Part shown: piece after piece, positions 21,207 through 32,962 of the stretch
Layout: each line of letters starts with the position of its first letter
How positions within the stretch are numbered: position 1 is the stretch's first letter
Source: Pyropia haitanensis
Lineage: Eukaryota; Rhodophyta; Bangiophyceae; Bangiales; Bangiaceae
DNA: 64,000 bases
Direction: 5' to 3'
Assembly (NCBI GenBank): GCA_008729055.1
Contig: SDUX01000006.1
Location: 2,654,842 to 2,718,841 of the forward strand
Notes under the pieces: generated by a model
The model's database searches: none
Told to the model about the DNA's origin: nothing
The model's input: the letters and a program-made list of their open reading frames with translations, nothing else
Program-made: the position numbers and the translations under genes

Positions 21207-21971
21207 GGGGCGGGCGGGCGGAGCGGCGCGGGGGGGGCAAGCCCGTGATGGGCGTGAGACGCCCGCACGAGGCCAGCCAGAGCAGCAACGACTCGCCCCC
21301 TGCCGCGCCGGGTCGCAGGCGCCCCCGCCGCCGACCACCCGCGCCGCTTTTGCGGACCAAACGCGCCCCACACGGGTGCACAGCGCGACGCGCGGGTGTC
21401 GATCAGACCTCGGCGGAAACGGGCCCGTAGCAACAATGGAAACGAAAATACAAAAGCGGCGGCGGCGCCCGCCCCCCACCCCCGCGCCGCGCGCGCGAGC
21501 CTCGCACGGAAAAAAAAAGCGTGTCACGCCCGCGGCGTGCGCATCCCCCCAGCGCGGCGCGCCAGCGCGCAGCAGGGGCGGCCGCCGCGCCGCCCCCCAG
21601 CGGTGCGCCGGCCGGCCGCTGCGGCAACACACAGTCACTGCGGACCCCCCCCCGCCACCGGCAGCCGCCACGGTCCGAAAAACAACCGCGGCCGCCGCCC
21701 ACACAAGGGCGCGCACGCACGCGCCTGGGGGGGCACGACGCCCCGCCCGCGCCACCCCCAGCGCCCCAATCCATGGACCGAAACGTCACAGGAGACGCCA
21801 CCGGGCAGGGGGGGCCGCGAGATTGCCGAGCGCAGCGCAGCGCGCACCGCCCGCTACGCGCCGCGCGCGTGGCCCACCCCCGGGGCGCGGCGGCGCGCCG
21901 CCGCCCGGCGCGGCCGCCCCCAGAGGCCGCCAACCCCCCCCCCCCACAACGTGCCAACACGCCAGTTACGG
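21207..21971. other. Convergent intergenic region, nothing seen
   Basis: 3' flanks of SNM1 and the desaturase. GC-rich with several short direct low-complexity runs. No ORF with recognisable features. Confidence 0.45.
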
Positions 21972-23066
21972 CTACCGGTCGCCCCCGATCGATGCAACGG
22001 GCGCCGGGAAGGGCGCCTGCACCCCCCCCCCCGTGGACATGTTGCGCTCCGCCTCGAGGCGGGCGGTGAGGCTCCAGCGGCGCTCGAAAATAAAGTCCCA
22101 CAGCAGCTCCGAGTAGCTCCCATACGAAAAGAGGCCGTCATAGTGCTCGGCGGCGAGCGCCTTGAGGCGGGGCAGGTCCACCCACGGCACCGATGGGAAG
22201 TCGTGGTGCTCCACGTGGTACCCAATGTTAAACGCTACCCGGTTGGCCACCCCGTAGTAGCTGTACGTTGCCTGGAACGGCTGCGTCGGGTAGTGCTCCT
22301 GGATCCACCGCGCGCCCAGCGGGTGGAGGCCTACCGACGCGGCCGACGCGACGACGAGGTAGGCGAGCGCCTGCCAGCCACCCGCAACGACGACGGCCGC
22401 CGCGACGGCGCCCGACGTGATCCAGTTGGCGGCAATCCACCCCACCTCTGCCCGCCGCGGCACGCGGTACGTGTAGCACGCGGTGCGGATGGCCTGGACG
22501 ATGAAGAAGAGGGCGAGCCAGATGGTCTTGCGCGCGGGGCTGTTGCCGACGAGGCGGGCCTCCCACTCGGTCGGCACGTCCGGGTCCCGCTCCGCCTTGT
22601 TCAGCTCCACGTGGTGGAGGATGTGGTAGTAGCGGAACATCATGGCCGACGGGAAGACGTGGGGGAGGTTCGCCGCCAGCAGCACCAGCCGGTTGCCCAG
22701 CGGCGACGTAAACACCAGGTTGTGCGTCGCGTCGTGGATGAGCACCCACAGCGCGTGGTCAATGTTCGCGCCCACCACGTACGAGACGGCCAGCCACGCC
22801 CACGCGGGCGCCACCGCCGGCAGCGCCACCGCCAGGCCCAGCTGCGCCGCGACGAGCAGCACCGTGTAGAGGGCGGAGAGGGGGTAGGTGCGGAAGAGCG
22901 TCGGGATGTCGGGGTGGGCCGCGAGGATCGCCGCCCGCCGTGCGCCGTGCGGGTGCACGCTCTTGGTGCGGCTCGCCTCGCGGGACTCGGCCAGCTCGGT
23001 GGAGAGGGAGAGGAGGCCCTCCACCGACGGGCGGCGGCGGAGGCCGCCGTCGGCGCCGCCGCCCAT
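21972..23066 (-). CDS. Sphingolipid delta-4 desaturase (DES/DEGS family)
   Basis: 364-aa ER membrane di-iron enzyme that introduces the 4,5-trans double bond of the ceramide long-chain base. The three histidine boxes are HDATHN (H-x3-H), HILHHVELN (H-x2-HH) and HVEHHDFP (H-x2-HH). The family-typical TYSYYG and LHPLGARWIQEHY precede the last box. The N-terminus holds the HPHGARRAAILAAHPDI segment, equivalent to HADRRREILAKYPEI of human DEGS1. Four or more hydrophobic segments are spaced as in the family. It has about 40 extra residues against the 323-aa human protein, mostly at the N-terminus. The start is the ATG of MGGGADGGLRRRPS, and the open frame upstream is Pro-rich and unlikely. Single exon. 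It is convergent with SNM1. A C4-hydroxylase activity cannot be excluded from motifs alone. Confidence 0.95.
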   Translation of the reverse strand: MGGGADGGLRRRPSVEGLLSLSTELAESREASRTKSVHPHGARRAAILAAHPDIPTLFRTYPLSALYTVLLVAAQLGLAVALPAVAPAWAWLAVSYVVGANIDHALWVLIHDATHNLVFTSPLGNRLVLLAANLPHVFPSAMMFRYYHILHHVELNKAERDPDVPTEWEARLVGNSPARKTIWLALFFIVQAIRTACYTYRVPRRAEVGWIAANWITSGAVAAAVVVAGGWQALAYLVVASAASVGLHPLGARWIQEHYPTQPFQATYSYYGVANRVAFNIGYHVEHHDFPSVPWVDLPRLKALAAEHYDGLFSYGSYSELLWDFIFERRWSLTARLEAERNMSTGGGVQAPFPAPVASIGGDR

Positions 23067-24929
23067 GGCGACGGGGCTCGGGCGGGCCAAGGACCGCGGT
23101 GCGGGGTGGGAGCGGCCGCGGGGGGGGGGGTCGGGGCCTGGCGGGGTGGGGCCAACGCCGGGGGGAGGGACGAGCAGCACCCGACGAATTGGAGGGGGGA
23201 GGAGCGAGGGCGGCGACGACGGGGCTCGACGGCCGCAGGCAACGACGCCGAGTGGGGCGGCGGGGGTGTGGGCGCGTCAGCGGGCCCCGTCGCGTCTTGT
23301 GCCAGGCGTGACGCGCGCAGGCGTGCTGGCGGGGGTCGACGGGGGGGGGGGGGGTGCCTCGTGCGTAGCGGGAGGGGAGCGGTGTGCCACCAATGCCAGC
23401 CCGGCTGGCGGCTGCCAAGACGCACCCCCGCCGGCGCGTTGGGGTGCGCGGGACGTCCCGCCATCCCGCCAAGCACGGATGGACCAATCAGCGCAGGCCG
23501 GGTGGATGACGACGGCGGTGTAGTCTTCAAGTGATGGATGTCAGTGGTTAAGGAAAGTATGAAAACAGGGTGAATCAAGCGATCATGCAGTTACATAACA
23601 CTACCTCATACTACGCTTGTCCAGAGACTTATATGCGTGATGAAATTCGGAAGTTCATTTAAAGAGGGCAGTCCACGGTCTAAAGCATGGTCGACTGGTC
23701 ACGTCTGCACGATGGCCCCCAAACATGTTCAAGGTTGCCGATCCGATCGAAGCCAACAGCAACGTCGTGACCTGCACGGCTGGTGGCGTCCAACAGCTTT
23801 GTGGACCGGAAGCATCGTTGTAGCCGGACGAAATTGCCGTCTGCGTCTCGAAAGGCGAGCGACCACAACAGACAAGGCGACCACCAATTGGTACGCCTTC
23901 GACGGCTCGTGTAGGGCGGCCTTCCGCTCATGAGCTATACGTATCCGGTCCGAAGACAGTCGAACGGGGAGAAGGCGACACATCCAACATGCTGCTCATC
24001 TGCCCATTGCCTTCGTTCAAGGCGACTCGTTGTGAGGACAGAAATCCCCGATCGGGGACGTTCACTATGCTACGCCTCGCCGGCTGTCCAGTGCAGCTCA
24101 ACCGTCGACCACTGGGTCGACCAGCGCCTTTGTCTATACACCTCTCAGTCCTCTATGGCCCACAGTAGAAGAGGAGAAGCATGTTTTGGTCCTGTGCCGT
24201 TTGGGTGGTGGCTTCAGCTGGCGGATGGCCATGGGTGATGCCAGACACGCCGTGTGGGGCCACAGTATTTGTTCTGCCAACGACGAGAAGTCGCATCGGC
24301 GCGCTCAACAACAAAGTTGTCTGTGAGCAGGATAGAATCACACAGCTGTTAAGTCAATGTACGAAGTCATCAGTGAAGCTATCATGAGCTTGGCATGTAT
24401 CTTGTTAACGATGGTTGACAGTCTCCGTTGACAAGGAAGGTCCCGCGCAAACGTCTAACAGAGCGGCCTGCAAACGGTGGTAGCGGCCTGCCCATTTGAC
24501 GGTGGAAACTCACGGTCGTGCGGCGACCACGCGTGAGGTGAGCGCCTTCTTGTGGGCCGCCGCGCGTTGGCCGTTGTGGGGGCGGGCGTGCGCGACCGAA
24601 ATCCACCTCGTGGGAGGAAGGAAAACGACACTGACAAAAAATGGTGGCGGTTGCGGTCCAGGTGGGTGCCGGCTGACCGCGGGGACCGTGCGTCACGGCG
24701 GACACCGCCATCGCCGTCACGCCGCGCGCCGCCGCGGCAGTGCGCGTGGCCGGCAGCTGCCAGCCGCCCGGCGGCTGGCGGCCCACAGCGGCAACCAGGG
24801 ACAACGTGGCCACTGGCGCAACGCGCGGCAGACGCCCCGGAGCCGTACTCCTCGCGCCGCCGTTCCGTCGCGCCTCTCCGCCACGAGGCCGCCCACCTTC
24901 CCCCCCCCCCCCCCCCCAACCTGTCCCTG
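23067..24929. other. Intergenic, with an AT-richer block at 23.5-24.5 kb
   Basis: 23070-23500 is GC-rich 5' flank of the desaturase. 23520-24480 is markedly less GC-rich and contains only short ORFs with stops in all frames. I found no conserved domain or tRNA-like fold. It resembles the other low-GC blocks of the window in composition. Confidence 0.5.
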
Positions 24930-25112
24930 ATGGCGCCCGCGTCCCCGTCCCCGGCCGCCCGCCTCGCCACCCTCACCGCCACCCTCGACGCCGCCGCCGC
25001 CGACGCGGCCGCCGCGTGGGCCGCCACCACCGCCGCCGCCACGGACGTGGCCGCGCTCGCCGCCGCCGCCGCCCTCACCGCCGCCGCCCTCGACGCGGCG
25101 GCGGTGCCGCCC

Positions 25113-25144
<32 letters not shown>

Positions 25145-25686
25145 TGGCCTTGGTTCGGGGGCGGCGGGGGACCCGACGGTGGGGTGGACCGCGGCGGGCC
25201 TGCCCGCCGCGCGCGTCGGCCGGCTCGAGGCGCAGCTCGCGGCGGCGCACCGGCGGGTGGCGGCCGCGGCGGCCGCCGCGCGGGGGGTGGCGGCCGCGGC
25301 GGCCGCCGCGGGGGACGCGTGGGCCGCCACCGCGCCGCGGCTGCCGGCCGCCATGGTGTGGGGCGACGCCGAGGGGGGGGTGCCCGCCGTGGAGGGGGGG
25401 GGTGGCCGGACGGCAACGTCGCTGGGCGCGGTGGAGGTGGTGACGGGGCTGGAGGCGGCGGCGGCGGCGGCTACGCGGCTGGCACGGGCGGCGGCGGCGC
25501 GGGTGGGGGGGGTGTTTGACGAGCTCGACCGGTACCCGCCCGCGCTGGGGCGGGGGGGGAGGGTGGGGGGGGGGGGGGGGGGAGGTGGGGGGGGGGGAGG
25601 AGGTACGCCGCGTGAGCGACTGGTTTGCGCTCGTCGACGCGGCGCGGGGGGTGTCGGAGACGGTGGTCAAGGTCGGGCGCGCCTGA
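24930..25686 (+). CDS. Ala-rich helical protein of unknown function, frame change at G-run
   Basis: Not recognised. The first ATG starts MAPASPSPAARLATLTATL. It is followed by about 200 residues of Ala-dominated amphipathic helix (for example ARVGRLEAQLAAAHRRVAAA and ALEVVTGL-like repeats), typical of a coiled coil. At a group of G-runs (25550-25602) the sensible frame moves by one base, then reads EVRRVSDWFALVDAARGVSE and stops at 25684-25686. That end is short but normal in composition, with a Trp and mixed charges. The architecture, a long Ala/Arg helix with an ELDRYPP turn and a short C-terminal helix, would suit a small subunit of a tethering or BLOC/BORC-like complex. That is only a guess. 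It is convergent with TMCO1. Confidence 0.45.
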
Positions 25687-26490
25687 CATTGACCCCGGGT
25701 GTGGGTGGGGGCGGCAGCGGGCGGGCGCGGGCGTGGGCGGGGCGGGGGGGGGGGGCGGGGGGGGGGGGAGTGCCGCCGTCGTGGCGGGCGCCGGTGCCCG
25801 CCCCGCCGTTGCTGCCGCCCCTGCCGCCGCGGCGCCCCACCGCGGGGCCACCGCCACGAGGTGTGGCGGCCGCGTGCCGCCGGCGCCCTGCGTGCCGCCG
25901 CGGCGGGTCGCCGGCGGCGGCGGCCGCCGCGGCGGCGCGCGCCTGGCTGGGGGGGGGGGGGGGGGGGGCGGGGGCGCCCGCCGCGTGGCCGTGCGGCGGG
26001 TAGGGGCGGCCGCGGCCGCCGCCGCCGCACGCCGGCGGGGGCGTCTGTGTGCGCGCACGCGACGGGCGGGCGGTGGCGTGGCTCGGTGGGGGCGGCCGCG
26101 GCCGCGGCGACGCGCGGGGCGGCCGTGTGCGGGGCCCTCCCTTTTCCCGCGCGGGCACCCGCGTGGCCCGCCGCCCGTGCGCCGCGCTACCGACGAGCGC
26201 GACCGCCACTGGCGGTTGGGGTGGAGGCACCCGCACGCACGTGTACCTCCCCCAGTTCCCTTTTCGTCCACTGCCGTGGCGTCGAGCGGGGGAGGGGGGG
26301 TGTCCCCGCCAGGCGCCCTCGCGGGCCGCTTCCAGTCTGGCCCACGCCGAGATTGTCGTGAGCGTCGCGTCCGCTGCCCTACTGCGAGCGTCTCCCAGCC
26401 CCCCGCCGCCTCTCCCTCCCCGCGCATGCTGGCCTTTCCCCGCTTCTCGCCACACAACCAGCCCGTACCCCCGCTCCTGTATCGGAACCT
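25687..26490. other. Intergenic low complexity
   Basis: 3' flank of the Ala-rich gene and of TMCO1. Dominated by G-runs and GCC repeats. No gene seen. Confidence 0.45.
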
Positions 26491-27845
26491 CTAGGACAGC
26501 TTGTCCGCGTGCTCCTCTGCCATCTTGCGGCTCGCCTTGAGCGCGTCGTACATCCCCCGCGGGGGCGCAAAGCCGAGCGCGCGCTGCAGGTTGGCCTTCA
26601 ACGCCATCGTCGCGACCGCGTAGATGGCCGCAAACGACGCGTCGGCGGCGGCGGCGCCCGCCGGGAGCCCCCGGTGGGTCATGCCCCGCACAAAGGGGGG
26701 CGGCTCAAACGGCAGCCGCGCCACGACGGTGCCCGCGTAGGCCGATGAGAGGAGGCGGTAGGCGAGGAAGAGGAGGGCCGACGACGCGAGGCTCACCGCC
26801 GTCCGCGTCGGCGAGCCGAGCGCCGCGGAGGCGGTCTTGAGGTCCGCCGTCAGGCCCGCGATGCGCTTGTCTTGGGCCTTGCGCTTGGCCGCGGGCTCGA
26901 TGATCGCCTCCTCGCGGGCGACTGTGGGAGGGCGGGGGGGGGGGGGCAGGTGCCATAGGAGGAGGGGTGGGGGAGCCAGGGAGGGCGAGTAGGGGTGAGG
27001 GGGGGGAGGGGGGGGCATAGCAACGGAAGCACGGGCGCGTCAGAGCGGGGCCAAAATGCCAGCGGTGTGGGCCGCCACAGCAACGACGCCAGGCGGGCGC
27101 GGCGCTGGGGGAACCCGGGACGACCCGCGAGCGGCGGTCGTTCGGCACACCCGCCGAGCAAAGGGCAGGGCAAAAGTGCCCCCCGGGACGACTGCGCGGC
27201 AGGCCACCAGGTGCAGAGCATGGGGGCTCTGGTGGCCGCGCCACGCCACCGCCCATCACGGAAAAAACAGCCGCCACGCCGGTCGGGTCGCCACTCCCCG
27301 ATGCACCACCATACGCTCACTGACGCGCGATGCGAGCAGCCGCACCCACTCTAACTCCCCCCTCTCCCACGCTGCCTGAGGACAGAACAGGACACAAGCA
27401 CCTCATGGCCCCGCACCACCCCCACGTAACGAGATTAGAAAAATAGTAGGCACCACGCCCTTGCCCCTCCCCCCACACCCCCCTCCCCCCCTCCCCCCTT
27501 CCCCCCCTCCCCCCTTCCCCCCCTCCTCTCCAACGTACGTCGCTCAGCCAGGACGGTCACCCGCGCCTTTGCCGCCACGTACTCCTCCTTGCGGTAGACG
27601 GTCAGCCACGTGAAGGCCTCCATGGCCAGCGCCAGCGCCGCCGACAGCCCGACAATGACCACCCCCGACGCGTACGACGTGGGCGGCCGCGCCGCGGCCG
27701 CGTCGACCGTCGCGTCGACCGTCGCGGCAGCCGCGTCGACCGTCGTGGCAGCCGCGGCGGCCGCCACGGTGGCGGCGGCGGCGCCAGCAGCAGCGGCCGC
27801 CGCCGCCACCGCCGCGGCCGTTGCCGCGGCCGTGGCGGCGGCCAT
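26491..27845 (-). CDS. TMCO1-family ER calcium channel / translocon protein; exons 27845-27539 and 26921-26491
   Basis: 245-aa member of the TMCO1/EMC3/Get1 superfamily, an ER protein linked to calcium leak and to the multipass translocon. Exon 1 gives an Ala-rich N-terminus, then TM1 (SGVVIVGLSAALALAMEAFTW) and VYRKEEYVAAKARV. The GTACGT donor lies after 27539 and the CCACAG acceptor before 26921. The phase-1 join yields LAERLAREEAIIEPAAKRKA, the cytosolic coiled coil. Exon 2 continues with TM2 (TAVSLASSALLFLAYRLLSS) and the family signature VVARLPFEPPPFVRGMTHRGL. TM3 follows, then LQRALGFAPPRGMYD. Human TMCO1 is 188 aa. The extra length is the Ala tract at the N-terminus, so an internal start is possible. 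The intron is 617 bp. Confidence 0.93.
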
Positions 27846-28982
27846 GGCGGCGGCCGGCGGCGGCTGCCGCTGCGCCCGGCTGGCTCGTGAGCGCGCGCAA
27901 AGGGGGAGGAGAGGGTCGCAGCGGCCCGTGACAGCCGGCCAGGGCGGGGGCGGCGGAGCCGCCACGAGGCGGGCGGCGGTGGGTAGGGGGGCGCCGCCGG
28001 TGGCGCCGCCGGGTGCGCCGGCGGGGCGGGACGGGTGGTCTGGCGGGGGGGCGCGCGGGGTGGCACGAGGGAGGGCGGAGGCCACGGCGATGGGTACAAA
28101 AGCCAGGGGCGAGGGGTGGGGTGGAGGACGCAGCAGGGGCGGCCGGGGGGTGGGGGACGACGACAACGGGGTGCGCGCGGACCAGCTGCAAGTGGCAGGG
28201 CGTGCGGCGAGCGAGTTCCGACGCCACACCGCCCGTCGTGGCGAACACGGGCGTGGCGGCAACGGTCGACTGGGTCAAAAGCGAAATCCAAAAACGGTCC
28301 ACACCCACATCCGTCAGACGAGGTCCGGCCGTGGCTGGCGCCAACGAACAGGATACACGTGCGCGGGCGGGGCCCCGCGGCCCGCGACTGCGACCGCGGT
28401 GACCGCGGCGGCGGCCTCCGCCGCGTCCCGCGGCCGCAGCGGCCGTGCCGCCACGGCGGCCGCTGCCGTCCCAGCGTCCACACCACTGGCGGCGGTGGCG
28501 GTGGCGGCGGTGGCGGCGGTGGCGGTGGCGGCGGTGGCGGTGGCGCCCCCCGCCCGCCCCGGGCTCGGCCACCCCATGACTCGCCGCGCCGCGGCGCCAC
28601 GCGCGCGCGCGCGCCCGCCGCAACGGCGCGGCGCCCGCTGCACCCCCAGCATGCCGGCGCGGCCGACGCCAGGCCCGTCGGTGGAAAGCGTGTCGCGTGC
28701 CCACGCCCCCTCCGCCCCCCCTCAACCGCCGGCGCCATACCAAGCACAGCCACCGCCAGCGTCGCGGCCGCCGCGGTCGCGGCGCACCGCACAGACGCCG
28801 CGGGCGGTGCGCACCCCCGCGGCGACCATCGTCGCTCGCAGCCGCTGTCGCCGTGGCCGCTCTTTCCCCACCCTCCATCCCCTCCCCTCCCCTTTCCGCA
28901 CCACAGGCACCCACCGCTCGTCCCCTCTTCCCGAATCCCTTCCCCCAGCACCTCTCCCTCGCCCCGTGGGCCTGTCCACACG
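27846..28982. repeat. Intergenic with (GGCGGTGGC)n microsatellite
   Basis: Between TMCO1 and PITP. An interrupted GGC/GGT array occupies about 28484-28552. The rest is GC-rich without a recognised gene and includes the TMCO1 promoter side. Confidence 0.5.
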
Positions 28983-30459
28983 TCAGCCTCCCCCCATCGC
29001 CGCCGCGTTTCGCCGCCGCGTCTCCTCCTCCATCGCCCGCACGTCCGCGACGGACATCCCCCACCACTCGTCCAGCCAGCACCACAGCCGCCGGTGGTAG
29101 GTGGCAAACGCGGCGCGGAAGCCGTACGCGTGGCCCCACGCCTCCGCGCGGGTCTGAATGCCAAACACCTTGACCCGCAGTTTGACCACCTGCAAGTGCG
29201 TACACCCACGCACACAAAAGACGACAGAGCAAAGCACGCAGCCCGCGCACACCAGCCGGTCAGCCGAGTGCACCCCGTCTTGCAACCCGCACTCCCCACC
29301 GCCAACGCCAGAGCCGCCCACAAAACAAAGACGGCCGCCAATCAGCCCCACCTCGCTCTTTCCCCCTCCCCATCCCTCCACCTCGAAACACCGCCTGCCC
29401 CACTCCGCCCGCGACACAGCGCTCCACAACGCCCCCCACGTACCTTGTACGCGCACATGCACACGCCCCCCCCGGCGCCTTCCGCAAACCAGCGGGGGCC
29501 CAGCGGCCCCCGGCTCGCCACCGCCGCGACGGCGGCCGGCTCCTTGCCGCGCAGGCGCCCCCCCCCCCCCGCCCCCCCCCCCGGCACAAACGCGCGCACC
29601 GCCGCGGCGTCCGCGTCCGCCCCGCACGCAATGTTGATATAGTCCACCTGCCGGGCGGCGAGGTCCGCCGGCCCCAGCCCCGTCGCGTTGGGCTGCTCCC
29701 CACGGTCCGCCGCGTGCGCCGACGTGACCGTCAGGTGGAGGCTGTCGCCGAGGTACTCGTTGGTGTACTGCGTCACGCACAGCGGGTACGCGTTCCATGA
29801 GCGCTCCGTGAGGCTCGTGGCGGTGGTGGGGAGGATGGAGAGCGCCCAGCGGGGCAACCGCGACGCAAAGTGCAGCGTCTTGTGGGTGTACTGGCCGCCA
29901 GGGGGGAGGCCGTACGGGTTGTTGTCGGCGGTGTAGGGCTCATTGGTGTGGATGACAACGCCCTCGCCGGCTGTGACGGCCGTCTCTTCCGCAGATGACT
30001 TGGCGACCATGTACAGCTGGGCCACTTGGTACTGCAAAAAGCCGAGGGCAGAGGAGAGGAGGGGGGCGGGGGGGGGAGGGGGAGGGACGAGGAAAGGGCT
30101 CACAGACAGGGAACGCAGCGAGGCACCATGGGCAAAACGTCGGGCCGAGGAGTACACCAGCGTCAGTCGCGCGGCCGCCAACGCGCCCAGAGTGCAACAA
30201 ACGGCACCCCCCCCGGAAAGCCGCCGCGGCGCCCGCGGCTACGGCCCCCAGCATTGGCGGTAGGCAGTAGCCGCGACGGTCCGAATGACGGAGGCAGCGG
30301 TGACGGCAACTACACATTGGCAGCAGCGGTCACCGCACAGTGGCCAGTTGCTCCAGCTCCATCCCCCCCCCCCGCCACCCCATCTTCCCAGTCCTACAGC
30401 GGACGGCGTACCTCCTCCAGCGTCATGGGCAGCAGCAGCCGGTACTCCTTGATGAGCAT
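28983..30459 (-). CDS. Phosphatidylinositol transfer protein; exons 30459-30412, 30031-29444, 29189-28983
   Basis: 280-aa START-like lipid carrier that exchanges phosphatidylinositol and phosphatidylcholine between membranes and supports phosphoinositide signalling. Exon 1 encodes MLIKEYRLLLPMTLEE, matching MVLLKEYRVILPVSVDE of human PITP-alpha. Exon 2 has YQVAQLYMVAKSS, GEGVVIHTNEPY, GQYTHKTLHFASRLP, SWNAYPLCVTQYTNEYLGD and GPLGPRWF, and ends CMCAYK. Exon 3 gives VVKLRVKVFGIQ, LWCWLDEWWGMSVADVRAM and EEETRR. Donors are GTACGCCG and GTACGTGG, acceptors TTGCAG in both cases, and both introns are phase 0. All family landmarks are present and the length is normal. A Gly-rich insert sits where the acidic loop varies between family members. 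It is class I-like and lacks extra domains. Confidence 0.96.
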
Positions 30460-31228
30460 GGCGGCCACGCCACGGCGGCGCCCCGCCGCCGCCGCCCCCT
30501 TGTGCACGCCCCGCGCGCGCCGTGTCAGCCGCGGTCCCCGGCGGGCGGGGGTGGCCGCCTGGCGGGTGGGCGGGGGTGGCCGCCGGGCGGGCGGGCGGGC
30601 GGGGGGGCGCGGACACGGCAGCGCGTGGCGCGGGCACGCGCGGCGGACGCGACAGCCGTTGGACCGAGCGGCAGCAACAGCGACGGCGGGTCGGCACCGC
30701 CGCGGGACGAGGGGGGGGCGGGAGGGCGCGGGAGGGAAGCGGGGTGTCCACCCCCCGGTGGGCAGCGGGGCGGCGTGGCGGGCACAACCAAAACAGAAAA
30801 AAAAAAAAAAAAACAGGAAAAAAAAGACGGGGCGGGCACGACGGCGCGGCGGCTTCTTCGCTGGACGGGAACAGCAGAATGGGGCGGGGGGAAGGGAGGG
30901 CGCAGGAGCGGTAGGGGAGGGCGTAAGAGGGGGTGATAGCGCGCAAGGGGCGGGGGACAGTTGGCGCGCGGGGCGGCAGCGTCGCGGCGCCGCGGTGCCG
31001 AGTCGGCGGCGCACCGTGTCCTTGGCGACACCCCTCCGTCCGAGTCCGTCACAAAATTCCGACGGCTGGACATTCCACAGTGTCTCAAAAGTGTCAACGT
31101 TGTTATGGGCCACCAAGTCAGAAGCGTACCGAGAAGTGGTGCGCTGAGGTCATTGCGGACATCCTATCGTCGTTTCCACCACCCCCACCCCCCACCTGCT
31201 CCACCCCCCCCCCCGCCACCCACGCCCT
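30460..31228. other. Intergenic, A/G-rich patch
   Basis: 5' flank of PITP and 3' flank of the putative methyltransferase. It includes an A-rich tract at about 30796-30830 and G-rich runs. No gene recognised. Confidence 0.45.
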
Positions 31229-31410
31229 CTACCAGCTGTCCCGCATCCGCTTCACGTCATACACGAGCAGCTGCTTGCGGCGGCCACGACGCCCGCGGCC
31301 GCCGTCGGCGAGCCCCCCCAGCACCCGCTCACTCGGGTTGAGCAGGAATGGCGGCGCGCGCAGGTTGAGCAGCGGCGCCTCTGGGCGCGCCAGGTGGTGG
31401 CCACCCCGAC

Positions 31411-31442
<32 letters not shown>

Positions 31443-32914
31443 TCGGTGGCGGCACCACCCAGTGCTCTCCCCCCCCTCCCCCCCCCCCCCCCCACCCCCC
31501 CCGGCACCCCCACCCTCACTCCCACCGCCGCCGCCCCCGTCAGTCCAGCTGCCCACCGCCAGCCGGCGGCTGCCACTCGCCGCGACGCGCGACAGGAAGG
31601 CGTAGGTGGTCGTCACGGGCAGGTCGTCCAGCCCCGCCCACGCCCACACCAGGTCCGCCGCGGGCAACGGGGCGGTCACCCACGGCGCACCCCCCCGGCG
31701 GCACCACCCCCACCGCCGCTGCCGCCGCGGCCGCCGCCACCGTCGCCGCCACCACCGTTGCCGACGCACGTGTACGCAAACGCCGGGCGGTCGTACTCGA
31801 GGCGCGCCAGCAGCGCGGGCATCCACGCGGCGTGCGCGCGGCACGGCACGTCGACGAGGGAGGACGCGCCAGACGTGGTCAGCAGCCGGTAGAGGAGGAA
31901 GGAGAGGTGCGTGAGGTTGGTGCCCGCCGCAACGTCCGACGGGTGGAGGAGGGCGCGCGCGATTTGGGGGGCGGGGACGCCCCGGAAGGGGGGGACCCGC
32001 TCGGGGAAGTCGTCGTCGGGGGGGGGGACGCCCGCCCCGCCGCCGCCGCCGCTGTCGCCGCCGTCGTCCTCGTGGGGGGCGCCTGCTGGTGGCGTCGCCA
32101 CGCGGCTGGATGGCGGCGCCGCGCCGCCGCCGCCGGCGTGCGCGTCGGCAGCGTCGAGCAGCAGGTCCCCATTGTCCGTCTCGGGGAGGTCGGCGAGGCG
32201 GACACCCGCCGCCTCGCCCTCCCCCCTCCCCGCCCCCACAGCCTCAACGGCGTGCACGGCGCCACCGTCGCCGGCACCGCCGCCGCTGTCCCCATCGCCG
32301 CCACCACCCTCCCCTCCGTCCCCACCCCTCGCTGCACCAGACACCCCCTCCCCCCCCCCCCCCCACCCCCACGAGCCACCCCCGCCGCCGCGCCGCTGCC
32401 GCCGCCGCCGCGGCTGACCGCAGCGCCACCTCCTCCTCCGCGGCGGCTTCATCCCCTGGCGCCCCCTTCTCCTGCGCCTCGAGGCTGCTCGGGCGGAGCC
32501 CCCCCCCAGTGGCGGGCGCGGCCGGCGGCGTCGGCGTGGCCGCCGCGGCGGCCGCCGCCTCGGCCGCCGCCGTTGCGGCCGCCGCCTCCGCCGCCGCCAC
32601 CGCCGCGGCCGTCGCGGCGGCCGCCGCGCGCGCCGCGGCCGCCTCGGCGGCGGCCGCCGTTGCGGGTGGCGGCGGCGGGGCCAGCCGCGCCGCTCCCCCC
32701 CCACCCGCCCCTTCCACATGGGCGTCGCCAGTGAGGCGGACGCCGCCCTTCCCCCCGCGGCCCCCCGCTCCGCCCCAGGTGTCGCCCCGCAGCAGCAGCG
32801 ACGCGAGGAAGAGGAGGCCGCCCGCCGCGGCGGCGCGACGGGCGCTGCCGGCGGCGGCGGCGAGGGTGCGCCGCAGCCGGCGACGGGAGAGGGGGGAGGG
32901 GGGGGGGGGTGGCG

Positions 32915-32952
<38 letters not shown>

Positions 32953-32962
32953 GGGCGGGCAT
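31229..32962 (-). CDS. Putative type II membrane-anchored methyltransferase-like protein, several homopolymer frame changes
   Basis: From ATG 32962 (MPARGGGG) the plausible protein shifts frame at a C/G-run. It then has a basic stretch (RRRLRRTLAAAAGSARR) and one hydrophobic segment (AAAAGGLLFLASLLL), so a signal anchor is likely. An Ala-rich stem follows. A second shift leads to VRLADLPETDNGDLLLDAAD and the core: NLTHLSFLLYRLLT, SLVDVPCRAHAAWMPALLAR, and after another G7 run PAADLVWAWAGLDDLP. The end is RPEAPLLNLRAPPFLLNPSE and KQLLVYDVKRMRDSW. The LVDVPC...W pattern with a later D-L-V-W and N-L-x-x-P-P-F resembles a group of uncharacterised SAM-dependent methyltransferases. The assignment is tentative because no GxGxG is seen. 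Boundaries between frames are approximate. Confidence 0.42.
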
